Of a stretch of 64,000 nt of DNA, positions 16,393 through 25,267 are shown one piece after another. This DNA is from Cellulomonas telluris (GTDB lineage: Bacteria; Actinomycetota; Actinomycetes; Actinomycetales; Cellulomonadaceae): assembly GCF_004886325.1 (NCBI RefSeq), contig NZ_QXFN01000005.1, forward strand, positions 372,001-436,000. The letters are read 5' to 3'. Position 1 is the first letter of the stretch. Each line of letters begins with the position of its first letter. The notes under the pieces were generated by a model. The model did not search any database and was not told the origin of the DNA. It saw only the letters and a list, made by a program, of their open reading frames with translations. A program made the position numbers and the translations under genes.

Positions 16393-17587
16393 GCCCGAGC
16401 GCCGCGCGACGATCCTCCACGCCGACCTGGACGCGTTCTACGCGTCGGTCGAGCAGCGGGACGACCCGCGCCTGCGCGGCCGCCCCGTCGCGGTGGGCGG
16501 CGGCGTGGTGCTCGCCGCGTCGTACGAGGCGAAGCGCCGCGGCGTGCGCACGGCGATGGGCGGCCGGCAGGCGCGGATCGCGTGCCCGGACCTCGTCGTC
16601 GTCCCGCCCCGGTTCGAGGCGTACGTCGAGGCGAGCCGGGCGGTGTTCGACGTCTTCCACGAGACGACGCCCGCCGTGCAGGGCGTCTCGAACGACGAGG
16701 CGTTCCTCGACGTGGGCGGGCTGCACCGGCTGGACGCGACGGCACCGGTGGACCTCGCCGCCCGGCTGCGGGCGCGGGTGCGCGAGGAGGTCGGGCTCCC
16801 CATCACCGTCGGGGTGGCGCGCACGCCGTTCCTGGCGAAGGTCGCGAGCCGCGTCGCGAAGCCGGACGGTCTGCTGCTGGTGCCCCCCGACGGCGAGGAC
16901 GCGTTCCTGCACCCGCTCCCCGTCGAGCTGCTGTGGGGCGTCGGCGAGGTGACCGCCGCGCGGTTGCGGGGGTACGGCCTGCACACGGCCGGCGACGTGG
17001 CGGCGCTGCCCGAGCAGGTGCTCGTGGGCGTCCTCGGCCCCGCCGCCGGGCACCACCTGCACGCCGTCGTGCACGGGCGCACGCCCGAGCGCGTGGTGAC
17101 GGACCGGCGGCGCTCGTCCATCGGGGCGCAGCGCGCCCTCGGGCCCGGTCCGCACGCCCCGGCGTTCGTCCGCTCGGCGCTGCTGGGCCTCGTCGACCGC
17201 GTCGCGCGCCGCCTGCGCGAGGCGCACCGCACCGCGCGCACGGTCGTGCTGCGCCTGCGCTTCGCGGACTACACGCGCGCGACGCGCTCGCACTCCCTGC
17301 CGCACGCGACCGACTCCGGGGAGCGCCTGGCCGAGGCCGCGGCGGCGCTGCTCGACCAGGTCGCGCCCCTCGTGCGCGACCGAGGTCTCACGCTCGTCGG
17401 GGTCGCGCTGACGAACCTCGGCTCGGACGCCGCGGTGCAGGACGTGCTCCCGCTCGAGCACGCCGACCGGGCCCCGCTCGACGCGGCCGCCGACGCGGTC
17501 GCCCGCCGCTTCGGCACGGGCACCGTGGTGCGGGCGAGCCTGCTGCGCACGGGCGACGGGTTCGCGGGGCCGCAGCTGCCCGACTGA
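16391..17587 (+). CDS. dinB: DNA polymerase IV (Y-family translesion polymerase)
   Basis: 398 aa. ILHADLDAFYASVEQRDD provides the first catalytic Asp and the FYASVE motif, and SNDEAFLDVGGL contributes the other two acids. The palm/fingers segment AASYEAKRRGVRTAMGG and the helix-hairpin-helix GVGEVTAARLRGYGLHTAGDVA follow, and the C-terminal little finger extends to GFAGPQLPD. GTG 16391 is chosen because it lies 6 nt after the -10 within the LexA/PafBC promoter; GTG 16385 is the alternative. Damage-induced error-prone synthesis is the expected role. Confidence 0.93.
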   Translation: MPERRATILHADLDAFYASVEQRDDPRLRGRPVAVGGGVVLAASYEAKRRGVRTAMGGRQARIACPDLVVVPPRFEAYVEASRAVFDVFHETTPAVQGVSNDEAFLDVGGLHRLDATAPVDLAARLRARVREEVGLPITVGVARTPFLAKVASRVAKPDGLLLVPPDGEDAFLHPLPVELLWGVGEVTAARLRGYGLHTAGDVAALPEQVLVGVLGPAAGHHLHAVVHGRTPERVVTDRRRSSIGAQRALGPGPHAPAFVRSALLGLVDRVARRLREAHRTARTVVLRLRFADYTRATRSHSLPHATDSGERLAEAAAALLDQVAPLVRDRGLTLVGVALTNLGSDAAVQDVLPLEHADRAPLDAAADAVARRFGTGTVVRASLLRTGDGFAGPQLPD

Positions 17588-17612
17588 CCGGGGCGGCCGC
17601 GCCCGTGCACCG

Positions 17613-18536
17613 CTACCCCTCGTGCTCGGAGCGGAGCCGTCGGGCGTCGGCGGCGACCCGGTCCACGTCGAGCGCCGGCCGCCCGCCCGGCCGCGCGGCC
17701 GTGCTCCCCGCCGCCACGGTCGCCCACCACCCGGCGGTCGCGGCGTCGTGCCCCGCCAGCAGCGCCGCCGTCAGACCGGCGACGAACGCGTCGCCGCCGC
17801 CCGTCGGGTCCACGGGCTCCCCGCCGAGCAGCGGCAGCACGACGTGCCCGCCGTCCCACGCGACGACGTTGGCGTCGCCGGCCTCGAGCGCGACGACGCG
17901 CGGCCCCCGGGCCACGAGCTCGCGCGCCGCCTCGACGGTCTGCCCGACCCCGTCCGGGGCCCGTCCGAGCAGCAGCCCGGCCTCCGTCTCGTCCGCGCGC
18001 AGCACGTGCACCGACCCGACCAGCCGCTCGCGCAGCGCCTCGTCCTCGGGGGCACCGTCGGCCACCAGCAGCGCGTCCCCAGCGACGTCGAGCGCGGCCG
18101 CGACGGCGTCGGCCGGCTGCTGGAGCTGGAGCAGCACGGCCCGCGCGGAGGACAGCGGGCCGGCGGCGGCGCGCACGTCCTGCGGGCGCAGCAGGACGTC
18201 GCCCGGCACGTGCTCGAGCAGGCGCCGCTCGCCGCCGCCGGCGACGACGTCGACCAGCAGCGCGGTCGACGCGCCCGCGCGGCGGACGACGTGCGCGACG
18301 TCCAGGCCGTCCTCGCGCGCCCGGGCCAGCACGGCGTCGGCGGCCGGGTCGTCCCCGACGACCCCGACCAGCGCGGTCCGCAGCCCGAGCTGCGCGCACG
18401 CGACCGCCTGGTTGGCCCCCTTGCCGCCGAGCACCTCGACGCGCTCGCGCACGGGCGCCGACCCGCCCGCGCCCGGCACCTCGTCCACCCGCAGCACGAG
18501 GTCGCGCGCCACCTGGCCGACCACCACGACGTCCAC
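17613..18536 (-). CDS. PfkB-family (ribokinase-like) sugar kinase
   Basis: 307 aa. PfkB signature 1 is VEVLGGKGANQAVACAQLG and signature 2 is DPTGGGDAFVAGLTAALL, holding the catalytic Asp in the G-G-G-D motif. VVVVGQVARDLVLRVDEVPGAG opens the fold. GTG 18536 follows a strong GGAGGGGG. The order and spacing fit ribokinase, but substrate could be any furanose or hexose. It is convergent with dinB (25 bp between stops) and divergent from the GH65 gene, with which it could share carbohydrate metabolism. Confidence 0.88.
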   Translation of the reverse strand: MDVVVVGQVARDLVLRVDEVPGAGGSAPVRERVEVLGGKGANQAVACAQLGLRTALVGVVGDDPAADAVLARAREDGLDVAHVVRRAGASTALLVDVVAGGGERRLLEHVPGDVLLRPQDVRAAAGPLSSARAVLLQLQQPADAVAAALDVAGDALLVADGAPEDEALRERLVGSVHVLRADETEAGLLLGRAPDGVGQTVEAARELVARGPRVVALEAGDANVVAWDGGHVVLPLLGGEPVDPTGGGDAFVAGLTAALLAGHDAATAGWWATVAAGSTAARPGGRPALDVDRVAADARRLRSEHEG

Positions 18537-18669
18537 GTCCCGGTCCCCCCTCCGTCCCCGGCGTCCACGACCGGACGCCGGCACGGACCACCCTGCAGGC
18601 GGTGGCGCAGGGCCGCGACCTCGCGGCCGCCGCCGCGCCCGTGCGTCGTGCCGGCACCTCTGGTCCACT

Positions 18670-20976
18670 GTGTCCGTGCCGCTGACCGTGGAGCCCTGGA
18701 CCCTGCGCGAGCCGACGCTGGACGTCGACGACCTGCCCCGCACGGCCGCGCTCCTCACCGTCGCGAACGGCCACCTGGGCGTGCGCGGCGTGCTCGAGGA
18801 GCAGCGTCCGGAGGTGCCGGCGGGCACGCTGCTCGCGCCGGTGTACGAGAAGTTCCCGCACGACTACCCGGAGCGCGCGTACGGGTACCCCGACCACGAC
18901 GAGCAGCTCGTGCCCGTCGTCGACGCCTGCGGGGTGGACCTCGAGGTCGACGGGGAGCCGTTCGACGTGCGCACCGGGACGCTCGAGCACCACGAGCGGC
19001 GGCTGGACCTGCGCACCGGCGTGCTGGAGCGCGAGGCGGTCTGGACGTCCCCGGCGGGCACGACCGTCGAGGTGCGCAGCCGGCGCTGGGTCTCCCTCGT
19101 GCGGCGCGAGCTCGTGGTCGCGGTGTACGAGGTGCGGGCCCCGCAGGGCGCGCGGGTGCGCGTGCGGCCGGTGCCGGGCTGCCCCGGCCCGGCGTCGGCG
19201 GACGGGCCCGGCCTGGTGACGGAGGCGTGCGGCCACGACGAGGGGCGCACGTGGGTCGCGCAGCGCACGGTGGTCGCCGGGGTCGGCGCGGTGCTGGCGA
19301 CGGAGCACGACGTCTCCGGCCCCGACGGCGGGACGCACCGCTGGGTGCAGGCCGCGCACGGCTGGGCCGTCGAGGCGGACCTGCCGGCGGACGGCCGGCT
19401 GCGCCTCGGGACGCGCGCCGCGTACGCGTGCGGGCGCCGCCCGGTGGAGAGCCTGCTGGCCGACGCGCGCACCGTCCTGGCGGACGCCGCGGCCGCCGGC
19501 GAGGACGCGCTCGAGAGCGAGCACCGGGCCTTCCTCGAGGAGGTGTGGGACCGCGCGGACGTCGTGGTCGAGGGCGACGACGAGCTGCAGCAGGCCGTCC
19601 GGCTCGCCGTCCTGCACACCGTGCAGGCGTCGGCGTGCGTCGAGGGCACCGGGCTGCGCGCGAAGGGCCTGACGGGCCTCGGCTACCACGGCCACACGTT
19701 CTGGGACGCCGAGGGCTTCGTGCTGCCGGTGCTCGACCACGTGCTGCCGTCGGCGGCCGCGGCCCACCTGCGCTGGCGCCACGCGACCCTCCCCCGGGCC
19801 GTGGAGCGCGCCCGCACCCTCGGGCTGCCCGGCGCGGCCTTCCCGTGGCGGACGATCTCGGGGGCCGAGTGCTCGGGGTACTGGCCGGCGAGCACCGCGG
19901 CCGTGCACGTGACCGCCGACATCACGGACGCACTCGTCCGGCACGTCGCCACCACGGGCGACGACGCCCTCGAGCGTGAGATCGGCGTCGACCTGCTGGT
20001 GCACACGGCGCGGTTCTGGATGGGCCGCGGGCACCGCACCGACGACGGGGCCTTCCACGTGCACGGCGTCACGGGCCCGGACGAGTACACCGCCGTCGTC
20101 GACGACAACACGTACACGAACCTGCTGGTCGTCCGGTCGCTCGAGGCCGCCGCCGACGTCGCGCGCCGGTGGCCGCACGAGGCACGCAGGCTCGGGGTGG
20201 ACGACGACGAGCGCGCGGCGTGGACGTCGGCCGCCGCGGCGGTCGTCGTGCCCTACGCGGACGACCTCGGCGTGACCGAGCAGTCGGCGGGCTTCACGCG
20301 CAACCCGGTCTGGGACTTCTCCCGGCCCCGGGACGGCTGGACCCCGTTCGAGGACCGCGTGCACTACACGGAGCTGTACCGGCACCAGCTGGTCAAGCAG
20401 GCCGACCTCGTGCTCGCGCTGATGGTCGCGGGCGACCGGTTCACCCCTGAGCAGAAGCGCCGGGACTTCGCCTACTACGAGCCGCTGACGGTGCGCGACT
20501 CGTCGCTGTCGGCGAGCGTGCAGGCCGTCGTCGCGGCCGAGCTCGGGCACCTCACGCTCGCCCACGCGTACGCGCGCGAGTGCGCGTTCATCGACCTGCA
20601 CGACCTGCGCCGCGAGACGCAGGAGGGCGTGCACGTGGCGTCGATGGCGGGCGCGTGGGACGCCCTCGTCCGCGGGTTCGGCGGGCTGCGCGTGGAGCGC
20701 GGGGACGTCCGTCTCGCGCCGCGGCTGCCGCCGCACCTGTCGCGGCTGCGGTTCCGGGTGCAGGTGGACGGGTCGCGGCTGGAGGTCGACGCCCGCCGCG
20801 ACGGGGTGACGTACCGGTTGCTGAGCGGGGAGCGCGTCGTGCTGCGGCACGCGGGCGAGGACGGGGACGAGGAGCTCGTGCTCACCGCGGCGGAGCCGGC
20901 CCAGGAGCGGGCCCTGCAGCCGGTGGCCGAGCCGACGCCGCCGCAGCAGCCGCCCGGTCGCGAGCCGCGGGTCTGA
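18670..20976 (+). CDS. Glycoside hydrolase family 65 protein (disaccharide phosphorylase type)
   Basis: 768 aa, the usual length of GH65 maltose/trehalose/kojibiose phosphorylases. The N-terminal beta-sandwich starts SVPLTVEPWTLREPTL and contains LLTVANGHLGVRG. The (alpha/alpha)6 barrel includes GLTGLGYHGHTFWDAEGF, FPWRTISGAECSG and VTGPDEYTAVVDDNTYTN, with the general-acid Glu in GPDEY. The C-terminal jelly roll ends in a Pro-rich tail. VKQADLVLAL and the phosphate-loop context fit a phosphorylase rather than a hydrolase, but the disaccharide is not determinable. GTG 18670 or 18676 may start the protein. Confidence 0.9.
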   Translation: MSVPLTVEPWTLREPTLDVDDLPRTAALLTVANGHLGVRGVLEEQRPEVPAGTLLAPVYEKFPHDYPERAYGYPDHDEQLVPVVDACGVDLEVDGEPFDVRTGTLEHHERRLDLRTGVLEREAVWTSPAGTTVEVRSRRWVSLVRRELVVAVYEVRAPQGARVRVRPVPGCPGPASADGPGLVTEACGHDEGRTWVAQRTVVAGVGAVLATEHDVSGPDGGTHRWVQAAHGWAVEADLPADGRLRLGTRAAYACGRRPVESLLADARTVLADAAAAGEDALESEHRAFLEEVWDRADVVVEGDDELQQAVRLAVLHTVQASACVEGTGLRAKGLTGLGYHGHTFWDAEGFVLPVLDHVLPSAAAAHLRWRHATLPRAVERARTLGLPGAAFPWRTISGAECSGYWPASTAAVHVTADITDALVRHVATTGDDALEREIGVDLLVHTARFWMGRGHRTDDGAFHVHGVTGPDEYTAVVDDNTYTNLLVVRSLEAAADVARRWPHEARRLGVDDDERAAWTSAAAAVVVPYADDLGVTEQSAGFTRNPVWDFSRPRDGWTPFEDRVHYTELYRHQLVKQADLVLALMVAGDRFTPEQKRRDFAYYEPLTVRDSSLSASVQAVVAAELGHLTLAHAYARECAFIDLHDLRRETQEGVHVASMAGAWDALVRGFGGLRVERGDVRLAPRLPPHLSRLRFRVQVDGSRLEVDARRDGVTYRLLSGERVVLRHAGEDGDEELVLTAAEPAQERALQPVAEPTPPQQPPGREPRV

Positions 20977-20982
20977 GGGGCG

Positions 20983-21007
20983 CCGCCCCGCCCGGGGGCG
21001 GGGGCGG
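20983..21007. terminator. Possible bidirectional GC hairpin between convergent genes
   Basis: CCGCCCCGCC pairs with GGCGGGGGCGG, with one bulge, in the 31-bp gap between the GH65 and histidine kinase stops. Confidence 0.4.
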
Positions 21008-22834
21008 TCAGGCCTCTCCGGGCGGGACGGCGGGGAGCGTCACGACGAACGTGGTGCCCTCGCCCATCGTGCTGCGGATCTCCATGGTCCCGCCGTGCGC
21101 GTCGACCACCGCCTTCGTGATCGACAGCCCCAGCCCGACACCGGGGATGGCCCGCCGCGTCGCGTTCGTCGCGCGGAAGAACCGGGACGTCAGCTGCGCG
21201 AGCTCGTCGGCGGGGATCCCGATCCCCGTGTCGGCGACGGCCAGGCGCGCACCGCCGCCGGGCAGCGGGGCGACCTCCACCCGCACGGACCCGCCCGTCG
21301 GCGTGAACTTCAGGGCGTTCGACACGAGGTTGTCGACGACCTGCCCCAGCCGGACCGCGTCGCCCTCGACCCGCGCCTCCTGGAGGGCGGGGACGAGCGT
21401 CACCTGCGCCTGCTCCGCCGTGGGCCCGGCCGACGCGAGGGACGCCCGCGCGACCGCCGCGACGTCGGTGGGCTGCGGGCTGATCGCGAACGTGCCCGCG
21501 TCCACCTGCGCGGACAGCAGCAGGTCGCTGACGAGCCGCAGCTGGCGGCGCGCGTTGCGCTCGATGATCGTCAGGTACTCCCGCTGCTCGTCGCTCAGCT
21601 CCTCGGTGCCGTCGAGCAGCAGCTCGAGGTAGCCCAGGACCGACGTGAGCGGCGTGCGCAGCTCGTGGCTGACGAGGCCGAGGAACTGGTCCTTCAGCCG
21701 CGCCGCCTCGCGCTCCGCGGTGACGTCCGTCGCGACGACCACGTAGCCGCCCACGGACCCGTCGGGCTCGAGGCGGCGGGTCACGGCGAGCCGCACCACG
21801 ACGTGGCTGCCGTCGGCGCGCACGTAGGTCCAGTCGCGGACGTCGGCGCTGCCGGAGCGCACGGGGGCGACGAGGGCCTCGACGAGGTCGCGCTGCCCGG
21901 CGAGCGCGTCGTCGTCCGGCCCGGACGCCGGCCGGTGCGGCCCGCGCCGGTCGTCGATCTCGCCGCGCAGGTGGAAGTCCGTCAGGTGCCGCCGGCCCAC
22001 GACCTCCCCCTGGGCGTACCCGAGCAGGCGCTCCGCCCCGGGGTTGAAGACCTCGACGAGCCCCTCGCGGTCGGTGGCGATGATCGCCTGCTCCGTCGCG
22101 GAGTCGATGACGGAGATGAGCTGCTCGCGGGCGGCGCGCTGGGCGCTCGCGACGCGGTGCAGCTCGACCGCCGCCTCGCGCGTGCGCGTGAGCAGGGCGG
22201 ACTGCTGCTGCTGCAGCGCCTGCAGGTGCCGGTTGTGGGCCCGCAGGCGGCCGGTCATCTCGTGCACGAAGACGCTGATGGCGAGCGCGCTGGCGGCGAC
22301 CAGCAGGCTCCGCAGCACCACCACGTCCTGGTCCACGTCGGGGTGCACGAGCGTGGACGTCAGGACGGTCGCGGCGGTGCCCAGGGTGGCGACGACGATG
22401 CGTGTGCGTCCCGGGCGCGCGCTGAGGGTGATGACCGGCAGGTACACGAGCGCCGCGTACGGGGACCCGAGGCCGCCCGTGCCCATGCGCAGGGCCGCCA
22501 CCGCCGCGATCTGCAGCAGCGGCAGCAGGTCCTCCGCGCCGCCGGGCAGCCGGCGCCACGGCACCGCCAGCGCGAGCACCAGCGACACGACCGTGAGCGC
22601 GGCCGCGACGACGATCGCGCCGATGGAGGTGACCTCGACGCCGGACAGCCCGAAGGTGGTCGACCCGGCCGCGAACAGGACGGCGAACGGCAGCTGCCGC
22701 TCGAGGACGGACCCCTCGGGGCCGAGGCGCCGGATGAGCGCGCTGAACCGCTGGCCGAGGCTCGTGTCCTCGGCGTACGCGACGTCGGGCGCGGGCAGCC
22801 GGGGCTCGGGCAGCGGGCTGAGGGTGCCGGTCAC
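21008..22834 (-). CDS. Membrane PAS histidine kinase (last gene of RR-PIG-L operon)
   Basis: 608 aa. Five or six N-terminal membrane helices (about residues 48-195) lead to a coiled coil, then a PAS domain (IIATDREGLVEVFNPGAERLLGY to YVVVATDVTAERE), a HisKA domain with phospho-His in LVSHELRTPLTSVLGYLELL, and HATPase_c boxes (DNLVSNALKFTPTG, VADTGIGIPADEL, GVGLGLSITKAVVDAHGG). GTG 22834 overlaps the preceding stop by 4 bp. Its likely target is the receiver domain of the operon's first gene; the HK-last, RR-first layout brackets the biosynthetic genes. Confidence 0.92.
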   Translation of the reverse strand: MTGTLSPLPEPRLPAPDVAYAEDTSLGQRFSALIRRLGPEGSVLERQLPFAVLFAAGSTTFGLSGVEVTSIGAIVVAAALTVVSLVLALAVPWRRLPGGAEDLLPLLQIAAVAALRMGTGGLGSPYAALVYLPVITLSARPGRTRIVVATLGTAATVLTSTLVHPDVDQDVVVLRSLLVAASALAISVFVHEMTGRLRAHNRHLQALQQQQSALLTRTREAAVELHRVASAQRAAREQLISVIDSATEQAIIATDREGLVEVFNPGAERLLGYAQGEVVGRRHLTDFHLRGEIDDRRGPHRPASGPDDDALAGQRDLVEALVAPVRSGSADVRDWTYVRADGSHVVVRLAVTRRLEPDGSVGGYVVVATDVTAEREAARLKDQFLGLVSHELRTPLTSVLGYLELLLDGTEELSDEQREYLTIIERNARRQLRLVSDLLLSAQVDAGTFAISPQPTDVAAVARASLASAGPTAEQAQVTLVPALQEARVEGDAVRLGQVVDNLVSNALKFTPTGGSVRVEVAPLPGGGARLAVADTGIGIPADELAQLTSRFFRATNATRRAIPGVGLGLSITKAVVDAHGGTMEIRSTMGEGTTFVVTLPAVPPGEA

Positions 22835-23022
22835 CGCGTCACGGCCTGCAGCACGACGGCGAGCGCGGTCGCCGCCGCCCCGACGCCCGACGCGACGAGC
22901 ACCCACCGCTCACCGCGGCGGTTGGTCTCGATCTCGTCCTCGAGGGCCTCGGGCGTGAGGGTGGCCCACCGCTCGGTGCGCGACCCGGCACCGTGCGGGG
23001 CGGGCGGCGTGGGTGCGCTCAT
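22831..23022 (-). CDS. 63-aa single-pass membrane protein
   Basis: The protein is MSAPTPPAPHGAGSRTERWA, an acidic helix (LTPEALEDEIETNRRGERW), one membrane helix (VLVASGVGAAATALAVVLQA) and a short tail. No family is recognised. It overlaps both neighbours by 4 bp (ATGA 23019-23022, GTGA 22831-22834), so it is co-translated with the glycosyltransferase and the kinase. This suggests an accessory subunit of one of them. Such small partners often stabilise membrane synthases, but that is inference. Confidence 0.8.
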   Translation of the reverse strand: MSAPTPPAPHGAGSRTERWATLTPEALEDEIETNRRGERWVLVASGVGAAATALAVVLQAVTR

Positions 23023-24506
23023 GCCGCGACCTTCCCCGTCTTCTCGGTCTTGTCCCAGACCATGGCGGCACCGCGCCGCTCCTGCACGTACGCGTCGAGG
23101 GTGATGGCGCACAGCAGGGGGCCGAACCCGACGGCGTAGAGCAGCGGTCGCGACAGCCACCCGACCCAGCGGCGCCCCTCGACGGCGCGCACGACGTGCG
23201 CCACGGCCATCGAGAGCGCCGGCCAGGAGTAGAGGAGCAGGAGCATGGCCTCGCGGCCCGCGTCGCTGAGCTCCAGGCCGAACCAGCCGGGGACGACCAC
23301 GGGCCAGAACTCGGGGAACCCGGCCGCGACGACGAGGGCGAGCGCACCGAACCCGGGGAACGTGAGCCCCTCGAACCAGGACCTGCGTGCGGTGTCGAGG
23401 TCGACGAGCAGGGCCGTCACGGTGACGTACACGTACGCGGCGACGCCGACCCACCAGAGGGTGCCGAACAGCCCCGTCGCCGTCCCGGGCGAGACGAGGT
23501 GCAGCCCGACGAGCCCGACCGACGCCAGGACCAGCGTGAACGGCAGCGCGTAGGTGGAGAACCAGATGAGGCCGAACCCGAACGACCCGAGGCGGTGGGT
23601 GCGCGACGGCCGGAACCACAGGTGCCGGAACCGGCGCGTGATCTGCGCGTTCCCGCGCGCCCAGCGCGCTCGCTGCTTCCACAGGGCCCGCACCGAGTCC
23701 GGCTCCTCCGCCAGCACGACGGCCGACCCGTCGAACACGACCTGCCGTCCGTCGAGCTGGGTGAGGAACGTCGTGACGGTGTCCTCGGCGAGCGTCGAGG
23801 TGTCGATGCGCCCGCCGAGGGCCTCGAGGTTCTCGCGGGTGTGCAGCTGCGCACCGCCGGCGAGGCACGCGAGCGCCCCGAGGACGTTCTGCGCGCGGCG
23901 CGCGCACGCCTGGGCGGTCACGTACTCGTAGCCGATGAACCGGGCGACCGCGCCCGGCCGCTCGCTGCCCTCCCGGATGTAGGCGGTGACCGCGCCGATC
24001 CGCGGGTCCGCGAGGTGGCGGGTCATGCGGCGCAGCGAGTCCGGCCGGTAGATGACGTCGGCGTCCGTGATGAGCAGCGCCTGCATCCAGTCGTCGGCGA
24101 GCACCCGCTCGATGCCGTGGTTGAGCGTGTGCGCCTTGCCCTGCCCGCCCTGGTCGCGGCGCAGGTGCACGACGCGTCCGGGGTACCGCTCGGCGAGGGC
24201 CTGCACGACCTCGGGGGTGTCGTCGGTGCTCGCGTCGTCGACCACGTACACGCGCAGCCGCTCCGCCGGGTACTGGAGCCGCATGAGCCGCCCGACCGAC
24301 GCCGCCAGCACGGCGGCCTCGTTCCACGCCGGGATGAGGACCGCGACGTTCGGCAGGTACGGCGCGGCGTCGCCCAGGTGGTTGCGCCACGCGTGCACCG
24401 GCAGCAGCAGGTACTGGTACAGGCCGCCGAGCGCCGGCGCCACGCCGACCGCGACGCACGCGACGAGCAGGGCGACGAGCACGTCGCGCAGCGGCTCGCC
24501 GGTCAT
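23019..24506 (-). CDS. Membrane-bound family 2 glycosyltransferase (poly-sugar-synthase-like)
   Basis: 495 aa. An N-terminal membrane helix is followed by a cytosolic GT-A domain with NVAVLIPAWNEAAVLAASVG, VVDDASTDDT (nucleotide binding), LLITDADVIY (DxD), LAEDTVTT and KQRARWARGNAQ. The last two match the TED-like and Q-x-x-RW motifs of processive synthases (cellulose, hyaluronan, poly-GlcNAc). At least four membrane helices follow to the C-terminus. GGGGAGGA precedes the ATG, which overlaps the PHP gene stop (ATGA). It probably polymerises or transfers a sugar at the membrane; donor and acceptor are unknown. Confidence 0.9.
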   Translation of the reverse strand: MTGEPLRDVLVALLVACVAVGVAPALGGLYQYLLLPVHAWRNHLGDAAPYLPNVAVLIPAWNEAAVLAASVGRLMRLQYPAERLRVYVVDDASTDDTPEVVQALAERYPGRVVHLRRDQGGQGKAHTLNHGIERVLADDWMQALLITDADVIYRPDSLRRMTRHLADPRIGAVTAYIREGSERPGAVARFIGYEYVTAQACARRAQNVLGALACLAGGAQLHTRENLEALGGRIDTSTLAEDTVTTFLTQLDGRQVVFDGSAVVLAEEPDSVRALWKQRARWARGNAQITRRFRHLWFRPSRTHRLGSFGFGLIWFSTYALPFTLVLASVGLVGLHLVSPGTATGLFGTLWWVGVAAYVYVTVTALLVDLDTARRSWFEGLTFPGFGALALVVAAGFPEFWPVVVPGWFGLELSDAGREAMLLLLYSWPALSMAVAHVVRAVEGRRWVGWLSRPLLYAVGFGPLLCAITLDAYVQERRGAAMVWDKTEKTGKVAA

Positions 24507-25267
24507 GGTGTCCTCCCCGTGCCGCTCGCCGGGGCGAGCCGCCGGTACACGCCGACGTCGTCGGCGACGTGCGCATCGGTGGACGCCACGAGCAGGACCC
24601 CGGCGGCGGCCCAGCGCGTGCGCACGCGCGGGCCCGGGCAGTCCCACTTCTCGTTCACCTCGGCGGGCGTCCCCGTCGCGACGAGCACGGCCGCGAGCGC
24701 GTCGAGCAGGTCGTCGGGCACGTCGTCCTCGCCGAGGCCGACCTTGGGCAGCACGGAGAACGGGTGCGCGAGCTGGGCGCGGCCGGTGCGCTCGACCGCG
24801 CGGGCAGTGGCGGTCACGAGCATCTCGACGACGTCGGAGGGGCGCACCGCACCCGCGTCGAGCCGCTCGCGCACCGCGCGGGGGCTCCACGGGCCGTCGG
24901 GCCCGGGCAGCTGGTGGTCGGCGAGCAGGACCCGGTCCGGCCCGTCGGGCGTGCCGAGCGCCGCCAGCACGTCCGCCGGCGCGTCGACGCGCCCGTCGGT
25001 GTCCAGGACCTTCGCCTCGACGCCCGTGAGGACCTCCAGCCCCTCGACCGGCGGCAGGGCGCGGACGGCGGTGAGCATCGCGGACACGTGGGTCGACGTC
25101 GTGCGGACGTGGTCGACCATGCGGACGCGCCGCAGCCCGGCGCGGACCGCGGCGGCGAGGTTCTCCCCGGGCGTCGAGACGGCGTCGTCGGAGAACGTGG
25201 AGTGGACGTGGTGGTCCTCGTCCAGCCGGGGGGCGCCGGGGACGGAGGTGGTCCCGTCGGCGCTCAT
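24503..25267 (-). CDS. PHP-domain phosphoesterase-like protein
   Basis: 254 aa. The PHP metal motifs are in order: DEDHHVHSTFSDDA (HxH), MVDHVRTTSTH, GVEAKVLDTDGRVD, LLADHQLP, QLAHPFSVLPK and VASTDAHVADDVGVY. They supply a complete trinuclear-metal set, so catalytic activity is expected (histidinol-phosphatase/PolX-like superfamily). It is too short for a polymerase. It overlaps the ATP-grasp gene (ATGA 25264-25267) and the GT2 gene. Dephosphorylation of a pathway intermediate is the simplest role; the substrate is unknown. Confidence 0.88.
   Translation of the reverse strand: MSADGTTSVPGAPRLDEDHHVHSTFSDDAVSTPGENLAAAVRAGLRRVRMVDHVRTTSTHVSAMLTAVRALPPVEGLEVLTGVEAKVLDTDGRVDAPADVLAALGTPDGPDRVLLADHQLPGPDGPWSPRAVRERLDAGAVRPSDVVEMLVTATARAVERTGRAQLAHPFSVLPKVGLGEDDVPDDLLDALAAVLVATGTPAEVNEKWDCPGPRVRTRWAAAGVLLVASTDAHVADDVGVYRRLAPASGTGRTP

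Noticed and set aside
16354-18660. Plus-strand frame upstream of the GH65 gene as an N-terminal extension
   Set aside because: It runs through dinB and the antisense of the PfkB kinase with Arg/Pro-rich, domainless sequence; GH65 proteins start near residue VPLTVEPW.
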